Shown: one piece after another, positions 50,795 to 59,622 of the stretch
Layout: every line of letters starts with the position of its first letter
How positions within the stretch are numbered: position 1 is the first letter of the stretch
Assembly: GCF_016595435.1 (NCBI RefSeq)
Contig: NZ_JAENIJ010000022.1
Span: 1-64,000 of the forward strand
DNA: 64,000 nt
Reading direction: 5' to 3'
Source of the DNA: Luteolibacter pohnpeiensis
GTDB taxonomy: Bacteria; Verrucomicrobiota; Verrucomicrobiia; Verrucomicrobiales; Akkermansiaceae
Notes under the pieces: generated by a model
Database searches by the model: none
The model's input: only the letters and a program-made list of their open reading frames with translations
What the model was told of the DNA's origin: nothing
Made by a program: the position numbers and the translations under genes

Positions 50795-51736
50795 TCATGG
50801 CCAATGAGTGATCGATTTCAGGAAGGTCAGACGATCTGCTATTTCCTGCTGGGTGAGCGTTTGAAGCCGACGGGTGGAAAATGCTTCGCAGGTGAACGAT
50901 GCCACCACAGTTCCCTGCACCACTGCCTGACGAATATCATCGAAAAGGAACTCGGATTTGGTGGTTGCGGCGAGGTAGCCGGCCAGGGCTCCGAGGAAGG
51001 AATCGCCAGCGCCGGTCGGGTCAGCAACTTCGGTCAGAGGAATCGCCGCACAGCGGAAAAGTTGTGGTTCCGCATCGCTGCCCGATGAAAACAGAATCGC
51101 TCCAAACTCTCCGAGCTTGATGACTACGTGCTGCGGCCCTTTTTCAAGCAATCGTTTGCCTGCAACGATGAGATTGCTGGTCCCCACGAAATCCCGTGCT
51201 TCGCTCTCATTGATGACCAGGAGATCGATCCGCTTGAGCACCTTGTGGAGCGACTCATTGGCGATCGAGATCCACAAGTCCATGGTATCGGCCACGACGA
51301 ATCGCTTTTCCGCCGTGCATTGATTGAGCAGCTCCAATTGGTTATCGGGCGCCATATTGGCCAAAACAATGATCGGAATGCCTGCAGCCGTGCTCGGAAC
51401 ACTCACTTTCCAGTCTTCCAGCACGTTGACCGCCACCTGCTTGGTCGTCCGGTCGTTCATGTTTTCATGATATTCGCCCGACCAGAAAAAGGAATCACCC
51501 TCGGATTTCTCCAGGCCATCCAGATTGATTCCGCGACTTTCGAGCAGATCGATGTGCTCTTGTGGGAAATCCTTGCCGATAATCCCCACCAGATGAACGG
51601 AAGGAGAATAGTATGACGCTGCGATAGCCGCATAGGATGCTGACCCGCCGAGAAGGTTAACGGCCTCTGCTGTTGGAGTCTTGACGTTATCGATCGCGAC
51701 CGAGCCGCCGATTAGGATGGGGGTAGGATTGGCCAT
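50795..51736 (-). CDS. PfkB family carbohydrate kinase
   Basis: Ribokinase-fold sugar or nucleoside kinase of 313 residues. The N-terminus has ILIGGSVAIDNV and the substrate Gly pair in LLGGSASYAA; the ATP/anion-hole motif DPTGAGDSF with the catalytic Asp is near residue 250. NESEAR in the middle is typical. The early motif GSVAID and the FFWSGEYHENMNDR region recall a subgroup of sugar kinases with unclear substrate, so the class is given without a specific name. It starts 11 nt after thiE, so both are probably co-transcribed, though a functional link is not evident. Confidence 0.88.
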   Translation of the reverse strand: MANPTPILIGGSVAIDNVKTPTAEAVNLLGGSASYAAIAASYYSPSVHLVGIIGKDFPQEHIDLLESRGINLDGLEKSEGDSFFWSGEYHENMNDRTTKQVAVNVLEDWKVSVPSTAAGIPIIVLANMAPDNQLELLNQCTAEKRFVVADTMDLWISIANESLHKVLKRIDLLVINESEARDFVGTSNLIVAGKRLLEKGPQHVVIKLGEFGAILFSSGSDAEPQLFRCAAIPLTEVADPTGAGDSFLGALAGYLAATTKSEFLFDDIRQAVVQGTVVASFTCEAFSTRRLQTLTQQEIADRLTFLKSITHWP

Positions 51737-51747
51737 AAAAATGGAGT

Positions 51748-52380
51748 TCAGGAATGATTTAGCGAGTCTTTGAAAAATCGGGCAGCTTCAGAAATGTTCT
51801 CAGCTTGGAGCAAATCCGAAACCACGACGATCCGACGCGCTCCAGAATTGATGACCAAGGGCAGCGTCGTCCGGTTGATCCCGCCGATGCAAAACGCCGG
51901 CAGCGCTGAACCGACTTCAGCTTCCATGATGGGGATATTTTCCAGTCCGATGGCCGGGCGTCCGGGTTTGGTCGGCGTTGGGAAAAGCGGACCAAAACCA
52001 ATGTAGTCAGCCCCTTCCGCCAAAGCGGCTCTCGCCTGATTCAGGGAATGCGTTGAACGGCCGACGATTTTTCCGGGGCCGACGATTTTTCTCACTGCCG
52101 CAATTTCGCCATCGTCCTGGCCGATATGGACACCATCGGCATCCAATCCAGCGGCCATTTCGGGGAAATCATTCAGAATGAAAGGCACTTGGGCTTCGCG
52201 ACAAAGCGGGATGAGCCGCGAAGCGACATCGCGAATGAGATCAAGCTCCTTCCCCTTCGCTCTCAGCTGCAACAAATCCGCCCCGCCCTTGAGCAATTCC
52301 CGAGTGACCTCTTCCGCATCGGTCGCCGAAACGTAGCCGAGATCAAGGATCGCGTAGAGCTTCGGGTCGGAAGGAAGCAT
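51748..52380 (-). CDS. thiE: Thiamine-phosphate synthase
   Basis: Couples hydroxymethylpyrimidine pyrophosphate to thiazole phosphate. The 210-residue TIM barrel has LLQLRAKGKELDLI, the diphosphate and Mg residues FILNDFPEMAAGLDADGVHIGQDD split over about 73-96, GRSTHSLNQARAALAEGADYIGFGPLFPTPTKPG and the late GGINRTTLP. All fit ThiE; TenI is less likely because the catalytic residues are intact. No other thi genes or TPP riboswitch are seen nearby. The gene lies between accC and a PfkB kinase gene. Confidence 0.9.
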   Translation of the reverse strand: MLPSDPKLYAILDLGYVSATDAEEVTRELLKGGADLLQLRAKGKELDLIRDVASRLIPLCREAQVPFILNDFPEMAAGLDADGVHIGQDDGEIAAVRKIVGPGKIVGRSTHSLNQARAALAEGADYIGFGPLFPTPTKPGRPAIGLENIPIMEAEVGSALPAFCIGGINRTTLPLVINSGARRIVVVSDLLQAENISEAARFFKDSLNHS

Positions 52381-52418
52381 CAGCTTGGAGAAATGGGGAT
52401 CGTGTCAGCTCAGCAGGT

Positions 52419-53777
52419 TCACTTCGACTTCAGCCGCTCTTCCAAATAGCGAGCAACCCAGCCGATATCGTAATTTCCTGATGCAAAATCCGGATGCGCG
52501 ATGATTTCCTGCTGGAAAGGAATCGTGGTCTTGATGCCGTTGATCATGAACTCCGACAATGCCCGGCTCATCCGAGCGATCGCGATTTCCCGGGTGGCAC
52601 CGGTGACGATGAGCTTGGCGATCATCGAATCATAGTAAGGAGGAACCGAGTAGCCCGAGTAAACGTGGGTATCGACCCGGACTCCCTTGCCGCCGGGCGC
52701 ATACCAGAGGGTGATGGTGCCTGGGCTTGGGGCGAAATTGTTGTAGGGATCCTCCGCGTTGATGCGGCATTCGATGGCGTGGCCGCGTGGAATCACTTCC
52801 AACACGTGGCGGGAAAGCGGCTCACCCGCAGCGACCCGGATTTGCTCTTTGATCAATTCACAGCCCATCACTTCTTCCGTCACCGGGTGCTCGACCTGGA
52901 TCCGGGTGTTCATTTCCATGAAATAGAAGTTCTCTGCGGCTTCATCGACCAAATATTCGATCGTTCCAGCATTCTGGTAACCAATCGCTTTGATCAGATT
53001 CACCGATGCCTCACCCATGCGTTCGCGCAATTCGGGAGTCAGCAGCGGTGAAGGACATTCCTCGATGATTTTCTGGTTGCGGCGCTGCATGGAACAGTCC
53101 CGCTCGCCAAGGTGAATGAAATTGCCATGGGAATCGGCAATCACCTGAAATTCAATATGGTGCGGATTCAGCACCAGCTTTTCCAGGTAGCATTCACCGT
53201 TGCCGAAGGCAGCTAGAGCTTCGTTCGAAGCGGCTCGGAACAGGGAGATGAATTCCTCTTCCTTAAAGCAAGGGCGCATTCCGCGTCCGCCGCCACCTGC
53301 GGTGGCTTTGATCATGACTGGCAGGCCGATTTTCTTGGCTTCTGCCAAAGCCGTTTCCGCATCAGCCATGATGCCGGAGCCAGGAGTTACGGGCACTCCA
53401 TTGGCGACCGCCGTTGCGCGGGCAGTCGCTTTGTCGCCCATCATCGAAATCACTTCCGCAGATGGCCCAATGAACGTGATGCCGGAAGTGCGGCAAATTT
53501 CCGCGAAGCGGGCATTTTCCGAAAGGAAACCGTAGCCGGGGTGAATCGCGTCAGCACCGGTGATTTCCGCAGCGGCGATGATGCGATCCGGCTTCAGATA
53601 GGATTCCTTGCTGGGGCCGGGTCCGATACAGACGGCTTCGTCTGCAAGCTGGACGTGCATGGAATCCACATCCGCCTCCGAATAGACGGCGACAGATTCC
53701 ACACCCAATTCGCGACAGGCGCGGATGATTCGGAGGGCGATTTCGCCACGGTTAGCTACCAGAACGCGTTTGAACAT
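52419..53777 (-). CDS. accC: Acetyl-CoA carboxylase biotin carboxylase subunit
   Basis: ATP-dependent biotin carboxylase that charges the biotin on AccB, the first half of malonyl-CoA synthesis. The 452 residues have the N-terminal [20 protein letters not shown], the ATP-grasp loop [26 protein letters not shown] and the catalytic Arg nearby, and RINAEDP. Length is typical. It follows accB by 51 nt on the same strand, the usual accB-accC operon; accA and accD are not in the window. Confidence 0.96.
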   Translation of the reverse strand: MFKRVLVANRGEIALRIIRACRELGVESVAVYSEADVDSMHVQLADEAVCIGPGPSKESYLKPDRIIAAAEITGADAIHPGYGFLSENARFAEICRTSGITFIGPSAEVISMMGDKATARATAVANGVPVTPGSGIMADAETALAEAKKIGLPVMIKATAGGGGRGMRPCFKEEEFISLFRAASNEALAAFGNGECYLEKLVLNPHHIEFQVIADSHGNFIHLGERDCSMQRRNQKIIEECPSPLLTPELRERMGEASVNLIKAIGYQNAGTIEYLVDEAAENFYFMEMNTRIQVEHPVTEEVMGCELIKEQIRVAAGEPLSRHVLEVIPRGHAIECRINAEDPYNNFAPSPGTITLWYAPGGKGVRVDTHVYSGYSVPPYYDSMIAKLIVTGATREIAIARMSRALSEFMINGIKTTIPFQQEIIAHPDFASGNYDIGWVARYLEERLKSK

Positions 53778-53828
53778 GGGTCAGTTGGACGAATTTCTGT
53801 CTTTCAGATTGCGAGGGCGGATCTTGAA

Positions 53829-54299
53829 TTACTTGATCCGGAAAAGCACATCGCCGAATTGAACCGGTGTCGCGTCTTCGGCAACCACGGCGCAGATCGT
53901 GCCGGATTTCTCGGCTTTGATTTCGTTCATGACCTTCATCGCCTCGATGATGCAAAGCGTTTGGCCTTCGGAAACCGTGCTGCCGACGTCGACGAAATTC
54001 GGCGCGTCAGGAGCGGACTTGCGGTAAAAAGTTCCAACCATCGGCGAGGTGATTTCCGAACCTTCAGCAGCAGGAGCGGCGGCCGGGGCACCAGAAGCTG
54101 CAGGAGCGGCCACGGCGACAGGGGCTGCGGCAGGTGCGGCAGCCGGAGCGGTTGGCAAGCTGGCGAGCAACGCGCGAAGATCTTCGAAGTCAGGACCTTT
54201 CTTTAATTTTAAATGAAAGTCCTTCTTGGTGAGATCGAAATGAGTGAGGCCATGCTCGTTCATGAGCTCGACGATTCGGCGGATTTCCTGGAGGTCCAC
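53829..54299 (-). CDS. accB: Acetyl-CoA carboxylase biotin carboxyl carrier protein
   Basis: A 156-residue carrier with an N-terminal helical region (VDLQEIRRIVELMNEHGLTH), a long Ala/Pro linker (about 50-80) and a biotinyl domain from about 84; the modified lysine is K122 in EAMKVMNE. The start is GTG at 54299. It is the promoter-proximal gene of accB-accC. A promoter candidate is noted upstream. The downstream gap of 51 nt before accC has no terminator-like hairpin that I can see. Confidence 0.94.
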   Translation of the reverse strand: MDLQEIRRIVELMNEHGLTHFDLTKKDFHLKLKKGPDFEDLRALLASLPTAPAAAPAAAPVAVAAPAASGAPAAAPAAEGSEITSPMVGTFYRKSAPDAPNFVDVGSTVSEGQTLCIIEAMKVMNEIKAEKSGTICAVVAEDATPVQFGDVLFRIK

Positions 54300-54364
54300 G
54301 GTAAGAAGGGGATTCGGAGTTGGTAAGAAAGGGAGACCGCCCGGGCGGCGCGCCTCAGTCCTTC

Positions 54365-54394
54365 AAGGTAGAAGGCCGAAGGAAACAGCGTCAA
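54365..54394 (-). promoter_or_regulatory. Possible promoter of accB-accC
   Basis: Minus strand: TTGACG (54394-54389), 18 nt, TACCTT (54370-54365). A second TTGACG lies 8 nt further upstream, giving a direct repeat. The -10 box keeps only the T-A----T frame, so this is tentative; it would leave a leader of about 60 nt before the GTG. Confidence 0.35.
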
Positions 54395-54479
54395 GCGTCA
54401 ACCCGAGTCGAAATCTTTCCAAACTAAAATCGCATTGCTCCGGAGCGCCCCGCGACTTTGAATCCGCGCCGCCAACGTC

Positions 54480-55106
54480 ATGCAACCGTTCAATGTCCTT
54501 CCCCGCCCCGCCATGCCCGGGGAACTCGTTCCGGCTGATTATTTTGCGCCCTTCAACGTCGAAGAAATCCGCAGCAATGGCCGACCTTTGGAAGTCGATC
54601 TCGGCTGTGGCGATGGCGCATTTCTCCTGGCGATGGCTCGAGAATACCCGGATCGGGATTTTATCGGAGTCGAGCGCCTGCTTGGCCGGGTCCGCAAGCT
54701 ATGCAAAAAAATCACCCGCAGCGGATTGAGCAACGCCCGCATCCTGCGACTGGAAAGCCGCTACACTGTGGAGTGGTTGTTGCCCAAAAACTGCGTCTCC
54801 CGCCTGCATCTGCTCTGCCCGGACCCGTGGCCGAAGTACCGCCATCACCGCCGACGCCTGATGCAGAACGATTTTTTTGAAGCCGTCCGGCAGGCCCTTG
54901 AGCCCGGTGGTGAGTTTCTGTTCATGACCGACCACGAGGAATATTTCCACTGGGCCTGCGAACGGATGGATGCTTACGGGAAATTCGAACGGCTCGAATG
55001 GCAGGAAGACACGTTCTTCTATCCAAAGACCGATTTCCAAATGCAGTGGGAAGCGGAAGGCAAATCGATGTGGCGCCTGCGCTGCCGCAAACCGATCAAT
55101 GCGTGA
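54480..55106 (+). CDS. trmB: tRNA (guanine(46)-N(7))-methyltransferase
   Basis: SAM-dependent methyltransferase that makes m7G46 in the tRNA variable loop. The 208-residue protein has the SAM motif EVDLGCGDGAFLLAMA at about 38-53, FIGVERLLGRV, the catalytic/tRNA motif LHLLCPDPWPKYRHHRRRLM and MTDHEEYF. All are typical of TrmB. The gene is convergent with comEC and overlaps it by 11 nt at the 3' ends, an unusual tail-to-tail overlap. No clear promoter was seen in the 180 nt shared with accB. Confidence 0.93.
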   Translation: MQPFNVLPRPAMPGELVPADYFAPFNVEEIRSNGRPLEVDLGCGDGAFLLAMAREYPDRDFIGVERLLGRVRKLCKKITRSGLSNARILRLESRYTVEWLLPKNCVSRLHLLCPDPWPKYRHHRRRLMQNDFFEAVRQALEPGGEFLFMTDHEEYFHWACERMDAYGKFERLEWQEDTFFYPKTDFQMQWEAEGKSMWRLRCRKPINA

Positions 55107-57351
55107 GCCGCACGGAGGATTGATCGACAAAGCCATCGACCCACAATTCGCCATCGCTGCCAATCCGCACGGTGACGCCACCCGTTTTTCCCTGATCGAT
55201 CACTTGGATGCCGCGCGAGCTCCAGTAGTCGATTTCTCCCGGCTTGAGCCTCTCCTCCGCCGGATAGCTGGCATTCGAGGCGATGATTGCCTTTGGGTTG
55301 ACCCGATCCAGAAAGCGATCGCCTAAATGTGAGTCGGTTGGATGTCTGCCGACGATGACAAGATCTGCGCTGAGGTCTTTGCCGCTCTTGAGAAGCTGCT
55401 GCTCGATCACATCCCCGGCATCGCTCATGAACAGGATTTTCCAGTTTCTCCAATGAAGCCGGTAAACTGCAACGCGGTTATCCGCCATGATGTTCTGAGC
55501 ACGAGATGGCGGCGTATTGAGACACTCCAGCCATGCTCCATCCGGAAAATTCAGGCCTGCGGTTTCCTGGACGAAGCGCTTCTTGAGGTCACGATCCGTG
55601 TCTGACAACCAAGACCGATAGGCTGGGCTGCGTGCCAGCTCCACCGGCAGCAACACTTGTTTGATCGGGAATGCCTCCCGCACCATCGGCTGCGTCGCGA
55701 TGTGACTGCCATCGGGATGACTCAAAACGACGGAATCCGGAGAAATTCCCAATCGCCGCAACGACGGTGCGATCCGGTATTGAAATGAATTCCGATCGCC
55801 ACAATCCATCAACACCGCGCCCTCTCCCCAACCGCCGGAGAAACACCCCGCACCGGCTCCATACTTCAAATCGTAGATCAACAACTGCGCCGAACCCTTT
55901 GCAGGGATCTGAAAATGCGAAGCTGGCAATCTGCCAAACCAAGCCGCCGTAGCCACGCAAACATTCGCCAGTGAGGCCGTGCCTTGAGTGGTCCAAGCCG
56001 CTGCCCGGCTCGAAAACGGATGCAGCGCCGCCGATAACAACGCCAGGGCCATCATCGGATAAACGATCAGAATCAGCGGCAAATTCGCGATGATCGAAAC
56101 CGGAGTCAGCAACCGGAAATGCCAAATCGTCAGCGGCGTCGACCCGATCCACGCCGCTGTCGACACCGCGAGCGATTGCGCCGTGCGTCGACGAATCCAC
56201 AGTCCCCCAGCTCGCCATTTGCCCATCAGTTCAGACGGCAAATAATTCTCCTCCGCTCCCATCCAGGAAAATGCCCGCATCGCCCACGCGGTCCCGATCG
56301 CGATCACCGCGACCACGCCGTAGGACAATTGAGCACCCGCTTGGAAGATGAGATTCCCATTCCAAAGCAACATTCCCAGCAACACCGCACCCAGCACATT
56401 CAGAAGATCGGGTCTGCGTTTCCAAACGAATGCCATGAGAAATACCGACGCCATCCAGGCCGCGCGAACCGCTGGCGAACCATTCCCGGTGATCCACGCG
56501 TAGCCGAACACCAATGGGATAAGCGCCAAAACCGCCGTGCGCCGGGGAACTCTAACAACTCGCAGCAACAGCCACGCAATCCCGGCAACCATCGCCACAT
56601 GCATGCCACTCACCGAGAACAAGTGAAGTGTCCCTGAACTCCGGAAGGCATCTAACAGCTCATCCGAATCGCGCGGATGATCGCCCATCACCACCGCACG
56701 GATGACTCTCGCCTCCTGCGACTGCTCGTCCAAACCTGCGGTGATTCCCTGACGAAAACCGACCCGAATCCGTTGAGCCAATTTTGCCCAAGCTCCGGTT
56801 TGCACCACGATTTGCCGCCACCTTGAGGCCTCAAAAACCGCAGAAATCCCCTCACGCCGCAACCACGCAGCTTCGTCGAATTCTCCCGGATTCCTTGGTT
56901 CTGGTAGGGGCAAGAAATCGCCACCCGCCTGCACCATCGCTCCTGTGACAGGGATTTCCCCACTGCCAGACCAATCCACCTTCGCCCCTGCAAATGGACC
57001 TTCAGTGACCTCGACCGGGGCTGACCAATAGCGGCCCGTGCCAGAAGCCGAGTCCAGCACCCTGCCTTTCAGCTCTGCATGGCCACGTTGCAGCATGGCC
57101 TCTCCCAGTTGATCGCGATGCGCATTCCGCTGTTGAAAAATGCCGACCGCCACCGCGCAAATCAGCGCCAGGGTAAACCCGCGCCGCCAATTTCCATCGA
57201 GAAACCCGAACAGCGAAAGGCACGCCGCCATGGCAAAACCGAGCCGACCATCGATGTCCGCCAAGACGATGCATGCGACAACGCAGATCCCCGCAACGAA
57301 CAACGGGTGCCGCCCGCAAAATGCCGAAACCACCCTCGCTGCTTGCTTCAT
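55096..57351 (-). CDS. comEC: DNA internalization-related competence protein ComEC/Rec2
   Basis: Inner-membrane channel for single-stranded DNA uptake in natural transformation. The 751 residues hold an N-terminal membrane region and OB-like DUF4131 domain, the Competence domain with GTLHLFSVSGMHVAMVAGI at about 240-258 and several helices, and a C-terminal metallo-beta-lactamase-like domain (LIYDLKYGAG, VVLSHPDGSHIAT, VIVGRHPTDSHLGD), which in place of HxHxDH reads HPDGSH, so the nuclease site is altered. comEA is not nearby. With the T4P/T2S-like genes it hints at competence, but that is inference. Confidence 0.92.
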   Translation of the reverse strand: MKQAARVVSAFCGRHPLFVAGICVVACIVLADIDGRLGFAMAACLSLFGFLDGNWRRGFTLALICAVAVGIFQQRNAHRDQLGEAMLQRGHAELKGRVLDSASGTGRYWSAPVEVTEGPFAGAKVDWSGSGEIPVTGAMVQAGGDFLPLPEPRNPGEFDEAAWLRREGISAVFEASRWRQIVVQTGAWAKLAQRIRVGFRQGITAGLDEQSQEARVIRAVVMGDHPRDSDELLDAFRSSGTLHLFSVSGMHVAMVAGIAWLLLRVVRVPRRTAVLALIPLVFGYAWITGNGSPAVRAAWMASVFLMAFVWKRRPDLLNVLGAVLLGMLLWNGNLIFQAGAQLSYGVVAVIAIGTAWAMRAFSWMGAEENYLPSELMGKWRAGGLWIRRRTAQSLAVSTAAWIGSTPLTIWHFRLLTPVSIIANLPLILIVYPMMALALLSAALHPFSSRAAAWTTQGTASLANVCVATAAWFGRLPASHFQIPAKGSAQLLIYDLKYGAGAGCFSGGWGEGAVLMDCGDRNSFQYRIAPSLRRLGISPDSVVLSHPDGSHIATQPMVREAFPIKQVLLPVELARSPAYRSWLSDTDRDLKKRFVQETAGLNFPDGAWLECLNTPPSRAQNIMADNRVAVYRLHWRNWKILFMSDAGDVIEQQLLKSGKDLSADLVIVGRHPTDSHLGDRFLDRVNPKAIIASNASYPAEERLKPGEIDYWSSRGIQVIDQGKTGGVTVRIGSDGELWVDGFVDQSSVRLTH

Positions 57352-57357
57352 CGCCGT

Positions 57358-58050
57358 TCAGGACATGCCCCACTCTTGCAACTTGTGACGGGCATTCCCG
57401 GCATGTCTGGAATCGGGAAACTTCTCGATCACCTTTTTCAACGCAAGCGCCGCGCGGCCACGATCTCCGAGTGACTCTTCGAAAATCTCCGCGATGCGAA
57501 ATTGGAAAAATGCTTCATCATCCTGCGACCACTTCTGATGCAGCAACGCGGAGTGAAGGGTGGCGATGGCCTCCATCGGCTCATGAAGTTCTTCCCGCTG
57601 CAGCTTGGCCATTTCCATCCAAGGAACCCGATCATCCGGCCTCTGCTCGGCAATCGCCCGAAATACTTCGATCGCCCCCTCAAAATCACCCTGCCCGATC
57701 AAGACGCGGGCATCGTGCATCGGATCCGGCTCCGCAGGTGCTCCGCTGCCGAAAATCCCTTGCGAAATCCGGTCCGCAATGGTCGGCAATACGTAAACGG
57801 AAAACAGGATGCCGATGAGTCCGGCGGAAACCAGGGTAAGAATGATGCCGTTGAGGATTCGTTGTCCCTCTAGGGTTTCGCGCTCATCCTTCAACGCTGG
57901 CACCACATAATCCGGGTCGCCCGCGTTCACAGCGGCGGATATTTTCTGATCCATCTGTGCCAGCTCAACTCCAGAGCGCGCGAACATCATCCAGAACGCG
58001 GCGATTGCAGCGAGCAAGATTCCAACACCGAGCCAACCTTTCATCCGCAT
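57358..58050 (-). CDS. Membrane protein with TPR repeats
   Basis: A 230-residue protein with two membrane helices at about 4-22 and 65-90, the second pair around a short loop, and a soluble C-terminal part with TPR units (ARVLIGQGDFEGAIEVFRAI, AIATLHSALLHQKW, RAALALKKVIEKFPDSRHAG) from about 112 to 225. The final repeat pattern ALKKVIEKFPDSRHAGNAR is typical of YfgC/BamD-like tetratricopeptides. The function is unknown. Start: ATG 58050; an in-frame GTG at 58053 is not preferred. It starts 4 nt before comEC in transcript order (stop 57358, comEC ATG 57351), so the two are probably co-transcribed. Confidence 0.75.
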   Translation of the reverse strand: MRMKGWLGVGILLAAIAAFWMMFARSGVELAQMDQKISAAVNAGDPDYVVPALKDERETLEGQRILNGIILTLVSAGLIGILFSVYVLPTIADRISQGIFGSGAPAEPDPMHDARVLIGQGDFEGAIEVFRAIAEQRPDDRVPWMEMAKLQREELHEPMEAIATLHSALLHQKWSQDDEAFFQFRIAEIFEESLGDRGRAALALKKVIEKFPDSRHAGNARHKLQEWGMS

Positions 58051-58110
58051 CACAGCTTGAACCGTCGTCCATTTCCCACATCCTTTAAAGCAGAAAATCA
58101 GGAATCCATC

Positions 58111-58137
58111 GCCTGCCGAAAGCGCATTTCAGCAGGC
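58111..58137 (-). other. Strong stem-loop downstream of the RelE-like gene
   Basis: On the minus strand GCCTGC-T-GAAA pairs with TTTC-G-GCAGGC across a 5-nt loop (TGCGC), giving an 11-bp stem with one G-U pair. It sits 24 nt after the stop of the gene at 58162-58524. No U-run follows, so it may be a weak terminator, an mRNA-stabilising end, or a leader element of the TPR gene. Confidence 0.5.
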
Positions 58138-58161
58138 TATTAGCAGGCCAAATCCGACGCT

Positions 58162-58524
58162 TTACACGCGTTTCGCGTTGCGACCTTCGTCGATCAATTT
58201 CCAAAAATGCTTCGATCCCGCCAACGCCTCATCTTCTGAAAGCGGCATTTTTGAGCGGAACAGAAAATCGGAGAACGTTCCTTTGTGCAGCACCCGGTGG
58301 ACGACCACATTTCCATCGCGGACTTGAAAATAAAACCGGAAATCCTTCGCCCGGAAACGATACAGAATTTTCCCGTCGCGTTCGATCTTGCCAAACCGGC
58401 CGTCGGCCAAGGTTTCGACATCCTTCTCGGAAACTTTGAATTCATCCAACAGATCAAGCTGCTCCAATGTCCCCAAAGAGGAAATTTCCGCAGCGCTGAT
58501 CTCATTAAAAACTATCTGGAGCAC
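58162..58524 (-). CDS. Small RelE/ParE-like hypothetical protein
   Basis: A 120-residue cytoplasmic protein starting at GTG 58524 (VLQIVFNEISAAEISSL). The middle part RFGKIERDGKILYRFRAKDFRFYFQVRDGNVVVHRVLHKGTF, spread over about 44-85, has the strand order and basic residues of the RelE/ParE toxin superfamily, but no obvious antitoxin gene is adjacent, and the N-terminal 40 residues (LEQLDLLDEF) are an addition. It may be a solitary RelE-like domain with another role. I have the impression that similar proteins are common in Verrucomicrobiota. It is divergent from the deacetylase gene. Confidence 0.65.
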   Translation of the reverse strand: MLQIVFNEISAAEISSLGTLEQLDLLDEFKVSEKDVETLADGRFGKIERDGKILYRFRAKDFRFYFQVRDGNVVVHRVLHKGTFSDFLFRSKMPLSEDEALAGSKHFWKLIDEGRNAKRV

Positions 58525-58643
58525 AAGGCGGAGAGTTCAGAATCGGCGACCAGGAATCAAGAAACATCAGTTTCGCGGGAACTCTTTTGTGGATTTCTCC
58601 GTCTTCCTTGATTGTTTTCTCCAAATTCACGATTCTTTCCCTC

Positions 58644-59558
58644 ATGCGCTGCTTTTATTCTCAGGACCTTGAGCTCGAACTTCCTGCCGGGCACCCGTTC
58701 CCGATGGATAAATTCCGCGTTTCAAAAGACATGCTGCTGCAAAACGGCATCCTGCGGCCGGAGGAAATCATCGATGTCCGCATGGCCAACAATCACCTGA
58801 TCCAGCGCGTTCACGAACTCGACTACATCCGCAAGATCGAATCCGGCACGCTCGATCGCAAAGAGCAAATCCTGCTCGGCCTCCCTGCCTCGCCGCGCCT
58901 GTTTGCGCGCAGCGCCACCGAGGTGGAAGCGACCCGTCTCGCCTGCCACTCCGCCCTGGAAGAAGGCGTTGGCATCTGCCTCGCTGGCGGGACGCATCAC
59001 GCCTTCCGCGAGCATGGCGAGGGCTACTGCGTTTTTAACGACATCGCGATCGCCATCCGCGATCTGCAGGACAAGCAGCCGAACATCAAGATCATGGTGG
59101 TCGATACCGATGCCCACCAAGGCAATGGCACCGCCGCCCTGCTCGGCAATGATCCACGGGTTTTCACTTACTCGATCCACGTCGGAAAAAACTACCCGAC
59201 CCGGAAATCCACCAGCTCGCTCGATGTCGAAACGGTTCGCTACGTCGAAGGTGAAATGTATCTGCAGCAGCTGTTCACCTCGCTGGCAAACGCCCTCGAT
59301 CATTTCGCACCGGATCTGGTAATCTGGATTTCCGGAGCGGACAATCATCGCAACGATCGCTTCGGCCAAATGCATCTTTCGCTAAAGGACATTCAGCGGC
59401 GCGATGAAGTGCTGCTTTCCGCGTTCATCAAAAACCGCATTCCGGTCGCGGTGCTCTATGGCGGCGGATACAATCGCCAGCCGGAATTTACGGCCAAGTT
59501 GCATCGCAACACCATCGCCACCGCCAAGCGACTCGCTGCTCAGTATCGCGGGCTTTAA
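58644..59558 (+). CDS. Histone deacetylase family protein
   Basis: Zinc amidohydrolase of the class that includes acetoin-utilisation deacetylase AcuC and bacterial HDAC-like amidohydrolases. The 304 residues carry the charge-relay stretch GGTHHAFREHGEGYCVFND (two His in tandem), the zinc ligands in VDTDAHQGNGTA (Asp and His) and the Asp in ISGADNH, followed by an active-site-like GGGYNR. The usual Tyr near the end is in this GGGYN motif. Start: ATG 58644, which gives a normal N-terminus MRCFYSQDLELELPAGHPFPM, split in family style; an upstream in-frame ATG at 58587 is less likely. Substrate unknown: acetyl-polyamine, acetyl-lysine and acyl sugar are all possible. Confidence 0.85.
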   Translation: MRCFYSQDLELELPAGHPFPMDKFRVSKDMLLQNGILRPEEIIDVRMANNHLIQRVHELDYIRKIESGTLDRKEQILLGLPASPRLFARSATEVEATRLACHSALEEGVGICLAGGTHHAFREHGEGYCVFNDIAIAIRDLQDKQPNIKIMVVDTDAHQGNGTAALLGNDPRVFTYSIHVGKNYPTRKSTSSLDVETVRYVEGEMYLQQLFTSLANALDHFAPDLVIWISGADNHRNDRFGQMHLSLKDIQRRDEVLLSAFIKNRIPVAVLYGGGYNRQPEFTAKLHRNTIATAKRLAAQYRGL

Positions 59559-59622
59559 AAAGACGGGGGCGCTCCCTTTACCCTTGGAGCTACAACTGCG
59601 TTTCGATAGAAATTCGAAACTG

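Noticed and set aside
52381-52418. TPP riboswitch upstream of thiE
   Set aside because: Only 38 nt separate accC and thiE and no THI-box sequence is seen.
58162-58524. Complete toxin-antitoxin module
   Set aside because: The RelE-like protein has no adjacent small antitoxin-type gene on either side.
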